DNA of 64,000 nt, from NCBI RefSeq assembly GCF_040807025.1, contig NC_090951.1, forward strand, positions 2,356,001 through 2,420,000, given 5' to 3'. Source of the DNA: Struthio camelus. Its lineage: Eukaryota; Chordata; Aves; Struthioniformes; Struthionidae. Of the stretch, positions 36,417-45,661 are shown piece by piece. Each line of letters opens with the position of its first letter. Position 1 is the first letter of the stretch. The notes beneath the pieces were generated by a model that saw only the letters and a list, made by a program, of their open reading frames with translations, was not told where the DNA came from and ran no database searches. A program made the position numbers and the translations under genes.

Positions 36417-39400
36417 CTGCGGGGAACCAGCAGGTTAGAGCATCGCCCGGCTGTCCCGCACTGTCCCTCCTAAGCGCTGATCTAGCCACCTCCGACGGGG
36501 CTGCGGCTGTTTCTGCTCTTAGGAACTCACAGCCACTTATCCCTGGTCCCAAAACACCAGGGCTGGATTCACCCTCGGGCCGGATTCACCCCTCAGGCCG
36601 GACTAACACCGCTCCCAAGCTTAACTTGGACTGTCTGAACTCAGCAGCTTCCCTCGCATCGGAGGTAACCCGGTGGCCCCGCACACGGCGAACCACAGCA
36701 GGGCTGGCAAGCTGGAAGGGGCTGAACCCCTCGCCACCACCCCAGAGCGTGGGGGCCTGCAGGGAAGGGTTTCGCCAGGCCGGCTGGAGGAAGAGGGGAC
36801 GCGAGAGACCCTGCCAAGAGCTTCCCACACTTCAGAGAAGTCCCGTTCCCCCCCCCCCGCCCCGTTTCATACTGGGAGACAGCTGCGTGTGGTAGCTGTC
36901 CGTCATGCGGCTACATGCCACCTCCAGGGTCAGCGCCTGCTTCTTCTCGGCCACGAAGACGTTGCGCAGGATGCGGGCCATGGCCGGCAGCCGCCCCAGC
37001 ATGGCGAGCCGCTCCTCCTCCTGCGGGGCCCGGGTCATCAGCGCCTGCATCCTCTGCGCCTCCTTCGCCCGGATCTTGGGGAGTGGAGAGGACAGGTCAG
37101 ACACCGCAGGTCCCCCCTGGCAGGGCCACCACTGCTGCAGTGACCGCCAGGACCGAATTACTCACCCTCTCGAGCAGGGCCTGGGACACCCCCTTCAGCG
37201 CGCTGGAGGTGCTGGCAGGGGACGCCGCGTTGGAAACCACCGATTCCCCCACACTCGCTACAGCTGTTTTTAAGGCCATGTTGGCAAGAGCTTTTTCCAT
37301 CTGTTCATGTGGAAGAGAGAGGAGGAGTTGGGTTACATCTGGGAGCTGCTCATGCTGGAGGAAGGAGATGTTCCCCCACCCCGTGACTCCCCGCCGCACT
37401 CCCTCGGTCCCGGCAGGGCTGCGTTGTAGCAGCCCAAAGCTCCTGTCCCGCGTGGCTGACCCACCCTACCTGTAAGGGGGGCAGCTTCTGGTACTTCAGC
37501 TCCTCTCCCAGCCCAACAGTAAGTACTGAAGACTTCTCTAAGCCTGCGACCAGGCCTACACTACAGCCCAGAGCAGTAGTCTTCATGCTCAAGTCCTCAC
37601 TTGCCTGCTTCTTCCCAGCACTCTCAGTCTTAAGGCTCTGAACCTTTCCTGCTGGCTTATCTAGAAACATCTTCCTGGAAAGGCAGCAGGTTTGAGGTCT
37701 GCCACCCCTCGGGGATGCGGCTGGAGCGAGATCTTTGTCACTCACCTTCGGGGTCATCATGCCCCGGGCCGTGGTCAGCACCTCCTGGGCCGTGGTCAGC
37801 CTGTCGCCCTGGGGGGGCTGCGGCAGCTCTGCCGGGGTGATGTCCGGCACTTCGTCCACGTTGAAATGGGGATGCCAGCGCGTCAGCTTGTCATCCGGCA
37901 CCTCCATCGGGGGGCTGAGGGAGGCCATGAACGCCTAGAGTGGGGCAAGAGCTGCATTACGCACCTGCGAGTCAGGTAAGGGGAGGTCCAGCTGCTGCCC
38001 GAGCGGCAGCACGCTCTTAGCGTGGCTCAGCGTTACGTGGCAGCAGGCTCGGAGAAGAGTCAGAGCCAGGAGATTCGAGCCTAGGCCTCTCAAGTGATGC
38101 ATTTCCTGATCTTTGCCTCAGCTCTCCACGCTCCCCACCCACGCCTGCCTGCCAAGAATATCCAGAGCAACCAGCAGCTTCATGGCCCACGCTGTGCTCC
38201 AGCCTGGATGCCAGCCCAGTCCTTCCAGCCACTTCTCTAGATAGCAACCAGAGGAATCCCAGACCCCAAAAGGGCAAGACCCACCAGCGACCCAGGGAAG
38301 GAGAAAGACCGTTGGTGCCTCCAGTGAAGGTTTGACCCAAAGGGATGCTCCAGGCAGCGGCTCCGAGGACGCCGAGAGCAGCATGCCGAGGCAGCTCCGC
38401 CGGCACCTGCCTGCGCGGCGGGGCGCTCACCTTGTGGTGCTGCTTGACAATGTTCACCAGGTTGCGGCTGAACTCCTTCCTGCGCTCCAGCAGGCGCGAC
38501 GCCGACAAGTGAGGGCGGCCGTCCACCTTCTCCTCTGGAAAGGGAGACTCGAGCATCACCCACAGCTCGGTGCTTGTGGCACAGCCGGGCTCTGCGGCAC
38601 CCGGCGCAGCCCTCGCGGCTGCCCCGGCAGCGCTCCGGGCTGAGCACGAAGCCGGTCGCCTGCTGCTAGGCTGTGATGTCTCAAAGCTGAACAGCACTGC
38701 AGCTGTCTGGTTCTGAACCAAGTTTCAAGAGCCTCTTGAAGGACAGGATCAGAGACCTGTCGTTGGGCTGATTCACTGCCAGAATCACTGCTCAATCTTC
38801 CCACTCTCCCCAAAAGTGTTTTCCACTTCTAGTATGCTCAGGACCTTACAGGTCAGATTATTTAATGGGCCAGAGCAAAGTGAGCCAGCACGCAGAGAGC
38901 GCTCCTGGGGCCTCAGAGGTCCCTGCTGGGACGCAGGTGCTGCGAGCCCACCTCAGCTCTCCCGGGACCCCAGGCACATACCTTCCCCCAGCACCGGCTC
39001 TAGCGTGAGCTGGTAGTCCGACTTCTTAATGCTGCTGCTGAAAGTGGGGATGTTTTTCTCCTGGCGGAGCCTGTACGACGCAGGGTACACCGCCTTGATC
39101 TGGCCCACGTGTCGCTCCTCAAACTGCCTGCAACAGCACCCACCCGTGAGGTCAGAAACCCCAAGGGCTGACACTGGGGAATCCACCCTGATGGCCTCAA
39201 CTAGGAGCCCAAGAGGAATCAGCAAGACCAACGCACGTGGCCAGTTAACATCGCTGCCTGCAGCACCTCTGTGCTGTGAAGGACACAGAAGCCCATTATC
39301 ATGGTGCTTCCAACTGCCTCTCCCTCTGAGACGGGGCCCTGCGTGACCTGGTGCCAGCCCCCAATATCCACGGCAGAGCAGGAGTGCCATCAGCCAGGCA

Positions 39401-41813
39401 GGACATGCTCTGACCACATGGAGCCGTTTCTGGGCTGCCAAAAGCAGGGCTGCGGAGCAGTTCCATTAGCGGCTCTCCCCTGCGGGTGCTCAGGGCCATG
39501 CAAGTCCTTGCAAAGAGGGTTCAGGAGTCACCCACAGCCAGCTACCTTCTGCTGGACGGGCTCCCCACCGCGTCCCCTCCATGCTACGCAGGCTGGCCCA
39601 GCACCAGGAAACCCTTCGAGCTGCCGCTCCGCTGGCTGAGTCAGCTTCCCCAGCAGAGCCCTCCCTCCCAGGGCCACCCACCTCCCTTCCCAACCCTGGG
39701 CTTACTTGCGCATCACGTCCTGCACCCCCTGCTTGACCTTCGCAAAGGTGACGGTTTCCGAGCGGTTGAAGAGCATCCCCACGATGGCATCCATGCTGCG
39801 AAACATCTCCGCCAGCACCTTGAACTTGTAGGGCAGCGTGAGCCCTGGCGGGACGTCCTGGGCTAAGGTGTGGAATCGCTGGTAAGCGGGTGCCTTCTTG
39901 CTGCCAGGGAAGGGAGCAGACGTGTTAGGCTCCCCTGCGGGCAGTCACCACGGGGCTCTGCATGTGGGTCCGGAACAGCTCCGAGCGCACGCCTGCGGTG
40001 GGAGTCTGTGACCTCCCAGGCTAGGACAGGCAGGCTCAGCATCCCACCGTGAGTCAGGACTGACCTCCCAGCCTAGGGGCTCACGCCACGCTCACCCCGC
40101 TTAGGTAAGGTCTCCTTCCTCCCCCCATCCCTGTAGTCTTTTCCAAGGAACCTCTGCAGCTATTTGGGTGACATAATCCATCCTCTGAAGTCCTGGGGGT
40201 GCAGATGCTCATCCAGCCCTACACATGGTTGTCCCATAGCCCAGCGAGACCCTTCCGCACGTTCGCACCACGCTCTCTAGCCTCCTCCGCACCCAGCATG
40301 GCGCAGGAGCTGCATTACTCGCCACAGAGCCCTACAAGCGCTCGCTGGCTCAAGCGGGCGAGTCAGGCCATCGCTCGGGATGGCTTTGACTACGCTTTAG
40401 TTTCACCTCAAAGAAGTACTTTGCCAAGTACCCACTCAGCCACCTGAAGACAGCGGGGATCTGCCAGCAGTTCTGCAGAGCCCACAGCCTGCCCTTGCAC
40501 ACGTGGAGGGCAGGAAAGAGCCCTACAGAGCTGCACTGTTTTGCTGCGGAGCAGCTGCACTACATCCATGCCTTTTCTCGTGCTGCATCGCAGTTGACCA
40601 CGCTATTCCTATTCTGGCTGCATCCCCGAACCTGCTTCTTACTTGGCCTCTGCTGCTGAACCGCTGGTCTCCTTTGAGGGCTGTGCTTCCAGTTTCGCTC
40701 TGTTTTCTGCTCTCTTCTCACAGATCCTCAGTTCCAATTCCTGCGCTCGCTTGAGACAGCTCTTTAGGTCAGCACTGGTCTCAGGCGAGACAGATGGCAG
40801 CTTCACGAGCTGAGCAAGGGCCTTCATCCTCTGCAAGCGGCACTTCAGCTCAGCTATGCTCTCCTGGGGTAGGGCAGGAGACAGGCAGCTTAGGAAGAGA
40901 GACCTGCTGGATTCTTTAAAGCCCCTTTGGTGGGGACCTCCCCGCCTCTAGCCGTCAGCTCCCACGTTTGCAGGGAGCAGGGTAACGGGGGTGACCCGAC
41001 ACAGCACTGAGGGTCACCTCACCCAGCACGGGCATGGGGACCTGCCAAGCCCCCCCCCCAAGCCGTACCCGCTCCGAGCCTCTGCTCTGGCCTGGCGTGG
41101 CTGGGCCAGGCTGTGCCCTGCTGCCCTGCCCCTGGCTGGGGGTCACGCTGGCCGGGGTCTCCACTGCCTTGTCCGGTGAGAAGGGTGTCGGGGGGCGAGC
41201 AGCGGCCGGGGGACTGGAAGCCTGCGGGAGAGCAGAGAGGGTTAGCGGCCGAGGGCTGGCGGAGCACGCTGCCACCCAGGGGTGCAAGAGACCCCCCCCC
41301 CGTTCCCCCCCCCCCCGTGACCTTGCACCGGGATGCAGGGTGCCAGCACCAGGGTGCTGCCCCGGTTTGAGGCGTTCCCTGCGCCAACCCCCATCCCGGG
41401 GGGCTGCAGGCCGGGAAAGGGGCCGCTCAGCCCCGGCAGCTCCCTACCGCGGCCGGTGGCCCCGGCTCCGTGTCCCGGTGCAGCTCCAGCCTCTTCCGCG
41501 CCGACTTGCCGCTCCGCTCGCCGGTGCCCGGCTCCTCTTCCAGCTCCTGCCGGCCCCGCTTCCTGCCCGCCAGCGCCCGCGCCGCCGGGGGGGCGCCGCC
41601 GCCGGGCCGCACCGGGGTGCGCGGCGAGCCGAGCAGCGCCAGGGGCTGGGCGCTCAGCGCCGCCGCCGCACCGGCCGCTGCCGCCTCCGCCTCCCGCTTC
41701 ACCGGCGGCTCGGGAAGGGCGGCCTTGAGCCGGCGGCTGCCGCCGCGCTTGGGGTCGGCACCGGCGGCCGCCTTTGCGCGGCCGAAGAAATCGGTGACGC
41801 GGAGCTGGGCCAT
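36253..41813 (-). CDS. CDT1: DNA replication licensing factor CDT1 (complete)
   Basis: Nuclear factor that loads the MCM2-7 helicase at origins with ORC and CDC6. It is inhibited by geminin and destroyed in S phase. Ten coding exons on the minus strand: 41813-41448, 41221-41069, 40863-40643, 39900-39706, 39127-38982, 38534-38431, 37934-37746, 37300-37166, 37074-36873 and 36416-36253. All junctions are GT-AG and in phase. The product is 624 residues against 546 in human. It opens with the PIP degron QLRVTDFF (3-10), which has TD at 7-8 and a basic Lys14 at the +4 position required by CRL4-Cdt2. KRLEL (107-111) matches the cyclin-binding motif. The geminin-binding/central winged-helix region runs from about 248 to 395 and the C-terminal MCM-binding winged helix from about 500 to 624. 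The start was chosen by alignment with human MEQRRVTDFF and a strong context (GCCATGG). An in-frame ATG at 41903 would add 30 residues ahead of the degron. Confidence 0.97.
36873..37074 (-). CDS. CDT1: CDT1 exon 9
   Basis: Encodes [40 protein letters not shown] and [14 protein letters not shown], the first part of the C-terminal winged helix that contacts MCM. Donor GTATGA. Confidence 0.96.
37166..37300 (-). CDS. CDT1: CDT1 exon 8
   Basis: Encodes [20 protein letters not shown], a Ser/Ala linker and [11 protein letters not shown]. Shorter linker than human, which carries a PATPPATPP repeat here. Donor GTGAGT. Confidence 0.95.
37746..37934 (-). CDS. CDT1: CDT1 exon 7
   Basis: Encodes [40 protein letters not shown] and LTTAQEVL, matching the human [16 protein letters not shown] segment. 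Donor GTGAGT. Confidence 0.97.
38431..38534 (-). CDS. CDT1: CDT1 exon 6
   Basis: Encodes [35 protein letters not shown]. Acceptor TTTCCAG, donor GTGAGC. Confidence 0.96.
38982..39127 (-). CDS. CDT1: CDT1 exon 5
   Basis: Encodes [29 protein letters not shown] and [13 protein letters not shown], very close to human. Acceptor TTGCAG, donor GTATGT. Confidence 0.97.
39706..39900 (-). CDS. CDT1: CDT1 exon 4
   Basis: Encodes [39 protein letters not shown] and [18 protein letters not shown], the start of the geminin-binding winged helix. Donor GTAAGC. Confidence 0.97.
40643..40863 (-). CDS. CDT1: CDT1 exon 3
   Basis: Residues 174-246 plus two bases. Helical segment [20 protein letters not shown] and [20 protein letters not shown], matching human ISELASCLQRARELGARV, the primary geminin-binding helix region. 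Donor GTAAGA. Confidence 0.94.
41069..41221 (-). CDS. CDT1: CDT1 exon 2
   Basis: Residues 123-173, a Pro/Ser/Gln-rich linker ([18 protein letters not shown] and onward to GSER). FSPDK and TPAS offer proline-directed phosphorylation sites. Acceptor CCCGCAG, donor GTACGG. Confidence 0.9.
41448..41813 (-). CDS. CDT1: CDT1 exon 1
   Basis: Residues 1-122: PIP degron, then a low-complexity Ala/Pro/Arg-rich disordered region with RKRGRQ-like basic clusters and the KRLEL cyclin motif. Donor GTAGGG. Highly CpG-rich. Confidence 0.93.
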
Positions 41814-41947
41814 GGCAGCGGAGAGGCGGCACCGGGCGCGGCCAGCGGCGGGATGGGGATGGGGACGAGCCCGGTCCCGGTCCCGGTCCCGGCGCGCCGC
41901 CACGTGCCCCCCGCCGCGGCCGCCGCGCTACAATGTATCTATCCGGC

Positions 41948-41958
41948 TTTGGCGGGAA
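41948..41958 (+). promoter_or_regulatory. CDT1: Consensus E2F site TTTGGCGGGAA
   Basis: Exact match to the E2F consensus TTTSGCGC/TTTGGCGGGAA class, 135 bases upstream of the CDT1 start codon. CDT1 is an established E2F target, so a G1/S role is a reasonable inference. Confidence 0.65.
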
Positions 41959-42008
41959 CCCGCCGCGCGCTGCTGCCGCGCGCGGTCACGTGGCGCGCCG
42001 GGGAGCGG

Positions 42009-42018
42009 ATTGGCGCCA
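42009..42018 (-). promoter_or_regulatory. CDT1: Overlapping CCAAT and E2F-like motif
   Basis: The plus strand reads ATTGGCGCCA. The minus strand therefore carries CCAAT preceded by TGGCG, a near-palindromic E2F-like core TTGGCGCCA. Located about 200 bases upstream of CDT1. Confidence 0.5.
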
Positions 42019-42190
42019 CTGGGCTCTTAAAGGCGCCGCACCGCGTCCTGGCAAGGCGCAACGTGGGAGGCCGGGGTGGGGGGGGGGAGTGGGGCGTGGG
42101 GGTAACGGGGCACTGCGTGCCTGGCCGGGTCTGCCCGGCCCTGCTGCGCCGGCCGCGGCTCTGTGGGGCATTAGCTGGTGCACTGTGGTG

Positions 42191-42540
42191 CATCAGACCC
42201 CACTGTGATGCATCAGACTTCACCATGGTGTATCAGACCCTTCCATGGTGCATCAGACCTCGCCATGGTGCATCAGACCCCACCGTGGTGCATCAGACCT
42301 CGCCATGGTGCATCAGACCCCACCGTGGTGCATCAGACTCTACTGTAGTCCGTCAGACCTCGCCGTGGTGCATCAGGCCTTGCTGTGGTGCATCAGACCC
42401 CGCCGTGGTGCATCAGACTCCGCCGTGGTGCATCTGACCCTTCCATGGTGCATCAGACCCCAGTGTGGTGTATCAGACCTCACCATGGTGCGTCAGACCT
42501 CGCTGTGGTACATCAGATCCCACCATGGTGCATCAGACCA
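42191..42540. repeat. In-register 20-bp minisatellite between CDT1 and PIEZO1
   Basis: Seventeen consecutive units of exactly 20 bp, no insertions or deletions, type unit CATCAGACCCCACCGTGGTG. Substitutions fall mainly in positions 9-16; CATCAGAC and GTGG(T)G are best conserved. Partial units flank both ends. Lies about 400 bases upstream of the CDT1 start. Confidence 0.95.
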
Positions 42541-45420
42541 GCGCTGCGGTGCCCAGCTCAGCGATGCACCAGCTGATGCACGAGCGCACCTGCCCCTGCT
42601 CCCTGGGACGTCAGATCTTGCTCCGTGGTGCCCCAGGTGGGATGCTGCGGTGCCTCCAGCCCACTCCATGGGCTGGTGCACCCTGTTGATTGGACCCTGC
42701 TCCGCAGTAGGTCAGCCAGGGTGCATCGGATGGATACCCCTGCTGCTGCACCCGCAGCCCACCTCCCTCCTGCAGGGACGATGCCTGGCCCCCCGGCAGG
42801 GCTGCCCTCTGCCCTGGGTGCACGGTCCCCTCAGCACCCCACAGGCTGCCTGGGGACCAGCCTGGGGCTGCTCGGGCCCACAGCACGTGCAGGGCGTGAG
42901 GGCTTCTCGAAGCACCTGCTCCCTGGCAGGGGACCTGGATCCGAGAGACCCTAGAGCAGTGGGGAGAGGAGCACAAAGAGCTCCTGAAACAGCTCTGCTC
43001 CAGCCCCGGCCGGCCCCTGGGCCAGCGCTTGCCTCTGGGCTTATCTGCTCTCCCCAGCATGCTTGGGGCTGAGCTGCTTGTTTCCGGCACTGAGGCTCCG
43101 GGCTCAGCCTCCCCGGCCTTCCCAGCGTGGCTCGAGATCTCCTCTGCGCAGTCCGACTCCAGAGCAAGAGCCCTGGCATTGCTGCGGGGCTCTGCAGCGA
43201 TGCTGCCGCCGCGGCGTTCCTGCACCTCTGCAGCTTCAGTCCACCGCTGCCGCTCGGGCTGGGGCTGGGGCTGGGGCCTCCGCGCTCCGGCAGCGCCGTG
43301 CTGCCCTTCGCTGCTGGGAAAGCAAAGCAGGAGCACAGGCAGGAGGTCTGCATGCCATGCGAACGCCGGGCTCAAAGAGGTGTCCGCAGCACCCGCTGCC
43401 CCGGCCTCCCTCCTGCCGCTGGGCACCGGGGTAGGAATTTCAGGCCCAGATCCAGAGGGCAATCCAGGCAGGAGGAACCGGCTTGCGAAAGCGATTGCAA
43501 TTTCCAGTGCAAAACCCCCAAGGCCGGGAACCGGCTGCACAGCTTGCTCCGCAGCCACCTCCGGCCCCGCAAGGAAATGTGAACCCTCCTCGGGAGCGCG
43601 CAGGCAGCCCACGGCGAGGCTGGCTCAGGAGGCTCGGCGGGGAGGCTGCCGCAGCGCGTTACGGCACACGCCGCTCCCCAAAATATCTCCTAAAGCCTAC
43701 GCGAGACGGGTGAAGCGCAGCGGGGCAGCCAAGGGCTGGGTTCGGCTCGTGGCAGCTCCGGCCGAGCGGGAGGGGATGCGCGCTGCCTCGTCAGCAGGGC
43801 TCTGGGGTGCCATTCCCGGACCCATGAAAGCGGGTGCTGTTTGCCAGGCTGCCGGCGCGGGCTGGAAGGCTGGCGGCAGCGCGGAGGGCGCTCCGGGGCT
43901 GGGGCTGCGAGCTGGGAGGCCGGTGCACATTGCCGTCGTCCCACCTTTTCCTGGAAGGCCGGCGTTGCTCCGGCCGGAGGGTTTCAGCTGGAGCGTTGCA
44001 GCTGTGATTTCGAAGGCTGGCTTCTGCGGGTTCCCAGATGTTTCGTTAATGCAGAACTTTGCGGCTGGGTATTGAAGAACGTTTTACTTCAGCGAATCCC
44101 TCCGGATCCCGGCTCCCGAGGATCGATACGGCAACGCCTGCCGGGCAGAGGGGGGGCCAGTCCTTGCTCTGAGGATGCTCGAGGTGTTTTGCTCACCTGC
44201 AGCCTGCCGCGGCTCTCTGGAGAGGCCGTGCTGGGTGCGCCGGGCAGGCTGCACCGCCGGGCTCCCCGCGGCGCAGCATCCCGCAGCGCAACGCGGGCAG
44301 CGGGGAGGCAGCGCCGGCACGCAGCCCGCCACAGCCGGGGCGGCGCGCCGGGGGCTCGGGCTGCACGCAGGGGGCCGGGGCCTGAGCGCCGGGGCGAGAG
44401 GAGCTGTGAAAGCAGCTGGACGGAGCCCAGGGAAGGAAGCGGAGCCTGGCGAGGGGGGAGCGAGTTACCCGCGCACCAACTGGATGCCAGTTTATTAAGC
44501 GTGTTTGGAAAACAAATGCGATGAAGCCAAAGAATGCGGAGAATTTCAGGGGTTGTTTCCTGTTAGGGCTGAGCGGTGTAGCGGTTACCAGCACTGCTCG
44601 GCACAGCCGTGCCCCCCTCCCTGCCAGGTGTATCCCCACGCCCCTCGGGCCAGGGGGCGGCAAACGGGGCCCCAAGCCCCCGGCGTGCACAGCCATGCGC
44701 CCCAGGGCGTGCAGTGGCCGGGCACCCAGCCCTGGGGGGGCAGGACTGGGCACCAGCTCTGGGGACACAGCTGAGCACCCAGCTCCAGGTGGGGCTCCAG
44801 GTGTGGGTCTGGGCACCCTGCTCCTGGCATACGGGTCTGGACAGCCCGCTCCCGGGGTGCAGGACTGGGCACCCGGCTCCCGGAGCACATGGTAGCTGGG
44901 TGCAGTGAATTACAGGAGCGCGTGACATTCCCACCCCGCTGCCGCGGCTTCAGAGCTTTCTGCAGGCATTAACTAACCCTGGAGCCCTAAACGAAGCACT
45001 CAGCCTCAATTATCTTCAGCGCCGGGTTTTTTTTATGACAAGCAAACAGGAAACGTACAATCTCTTTTTTGCCACAAATGCCCTTGCCTGCAGCCCGCCT
45101 GCTCCTTGTGGCAGCAGGAGCGCGGAGGCCAGCCCGGGGCTCCACCGGCTCACCCAGCGCGGCTGCCCCTTGCAACGAGGCTTTGCAGCCCCCCTCCGGC
45201 CCCTTCCCCGCCTAGCCCTCGCCGGGGGGTGGACAGCCGCTCGCCGCACCCCGCCGTGCGCCCCTAACGCGCTGCTCGCAGGGTCGGGGCTGAGACCGGC
45301 CAACTCGTGTCACCGATGCGGCGGGGCTGTAGTGCGCGGCGAGCGGCCGCTAGGTGGTGCCGGGCGCCGCGGCTGACCGGGGCGAGCCGAGCCGAGCCGA
45401 GCCGGGCCGGGCCGGGCCGG
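42541..45420. other. CDT1-PIEZO1 head-to-head intergenic region: no supported gene
   Basis: GC-rich sequence with long but repetitive-composition frames on both strands (for example 42611-43612 minus and 43029-44075 plus) that overlap one another and match nothing I know. A weak degenerate repeat with GGGCACCCAGCTCC-like words lies near 44700-44890. Confidence 0.65.
44700..44895. repeat. Degenerate ~30-bp tandem repeat
   Basis: Recurring words GGGCACCCAGC, CTCCAGGTG, GGTCTGGGCACC, GGACTGGGCACCCGGCTCCC at roughly 30-base spacing. Units are diverged, so the array is old or weakly ordered. Confidence 0.5.
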
Positions 45421-45432
45421 GCCGGGCTGGGC
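45384..45432. repeat. Pentanucleotide repeat (CGAGC)n(CGGGC)n
   Basis: Uninterrupted five-base units first as CGAGC then CGGGC, ending in GGGCTGGGCTG, directly upstream of the PIEZO1 TATA box. Confidence 0.85.
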
Positions 45433-45478
45433 TGTGTGGGCCAACCCGCCGAGGGGGCCGGGCGGCGGCGCCACCGCC

Positions 45479-45485
45479 TATAAAG
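45479..45485 (+). promoter_or_regulatory. PIEZO1: TATA box of PIEZO1
   Basis: TATAAAG about 119 bases upstream of the PIEZO1 start codon, the only TATA-like element in an extremely GC-rich block. It predicts a start site near 45508-45515, which gives a short 5' UTR. A GC-box GGGGCGGGGG sits just downstream at 45496-45505. Confidence 0.6.
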
Positions 45486-45597
45486 GCGCAGCAGCGGGGC
45501 GGGGGAAGCGCGCTGCGCGGGACCGACCGGCCGCCCTGCCCTGCCCGGTCCGGCCCCGGCGGGGCGGAATGAGCCCGGCGCGGGGCCGCCTGGAGCC

Positions 45598-45661
45598 ATG
45601 GAGCGGCGGGTGCTGTGCGCCGGGCTCTGCTGGCTGCTGCTGCCCCTGGCCCTGCTGGCCG
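45598..45661 (+). CDS. PIEZO1: PIEZO1 exon 1
   Basis: Encodes MERRVLCAGLCWLLLPLALL and A, the first hydrophobic segment. Ends with one base of the next Ala codon. Donor GTGAGT. Confidence 0.95.

Larger units (their letters stand above)
41830..42060 (-). promoter_or_regulatory. CDT1: CDT1 promoter region (CpG-rich, TATA-less)
   Basis: CpG-dense block directly upstream of CDT1 exon 1. It contains E2F-type and CCAAT-type motifs, listed separately. The exact start site is not determined. Confidence 0.6.

Noticed and set aside
41034-42437. 467-codon plus frame over CDT1 exons 1-2 and the 20-bp array
   Set aside because: Antisense shadow of CDT1 that runs on into the repeat.
42191-42540. CRISPR-like array
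   Set aside because: The units are directly adjacent with no spacers, and the locus is a vertebrate chromosome.
42611-44075. 333-codon minus and 348-codon plus frames between CDT1 and PIEZO1
   Set aside because: They overlap each other on opposite strands in GC-rich DNA, have biased low-complexity composition, and match no family I know.
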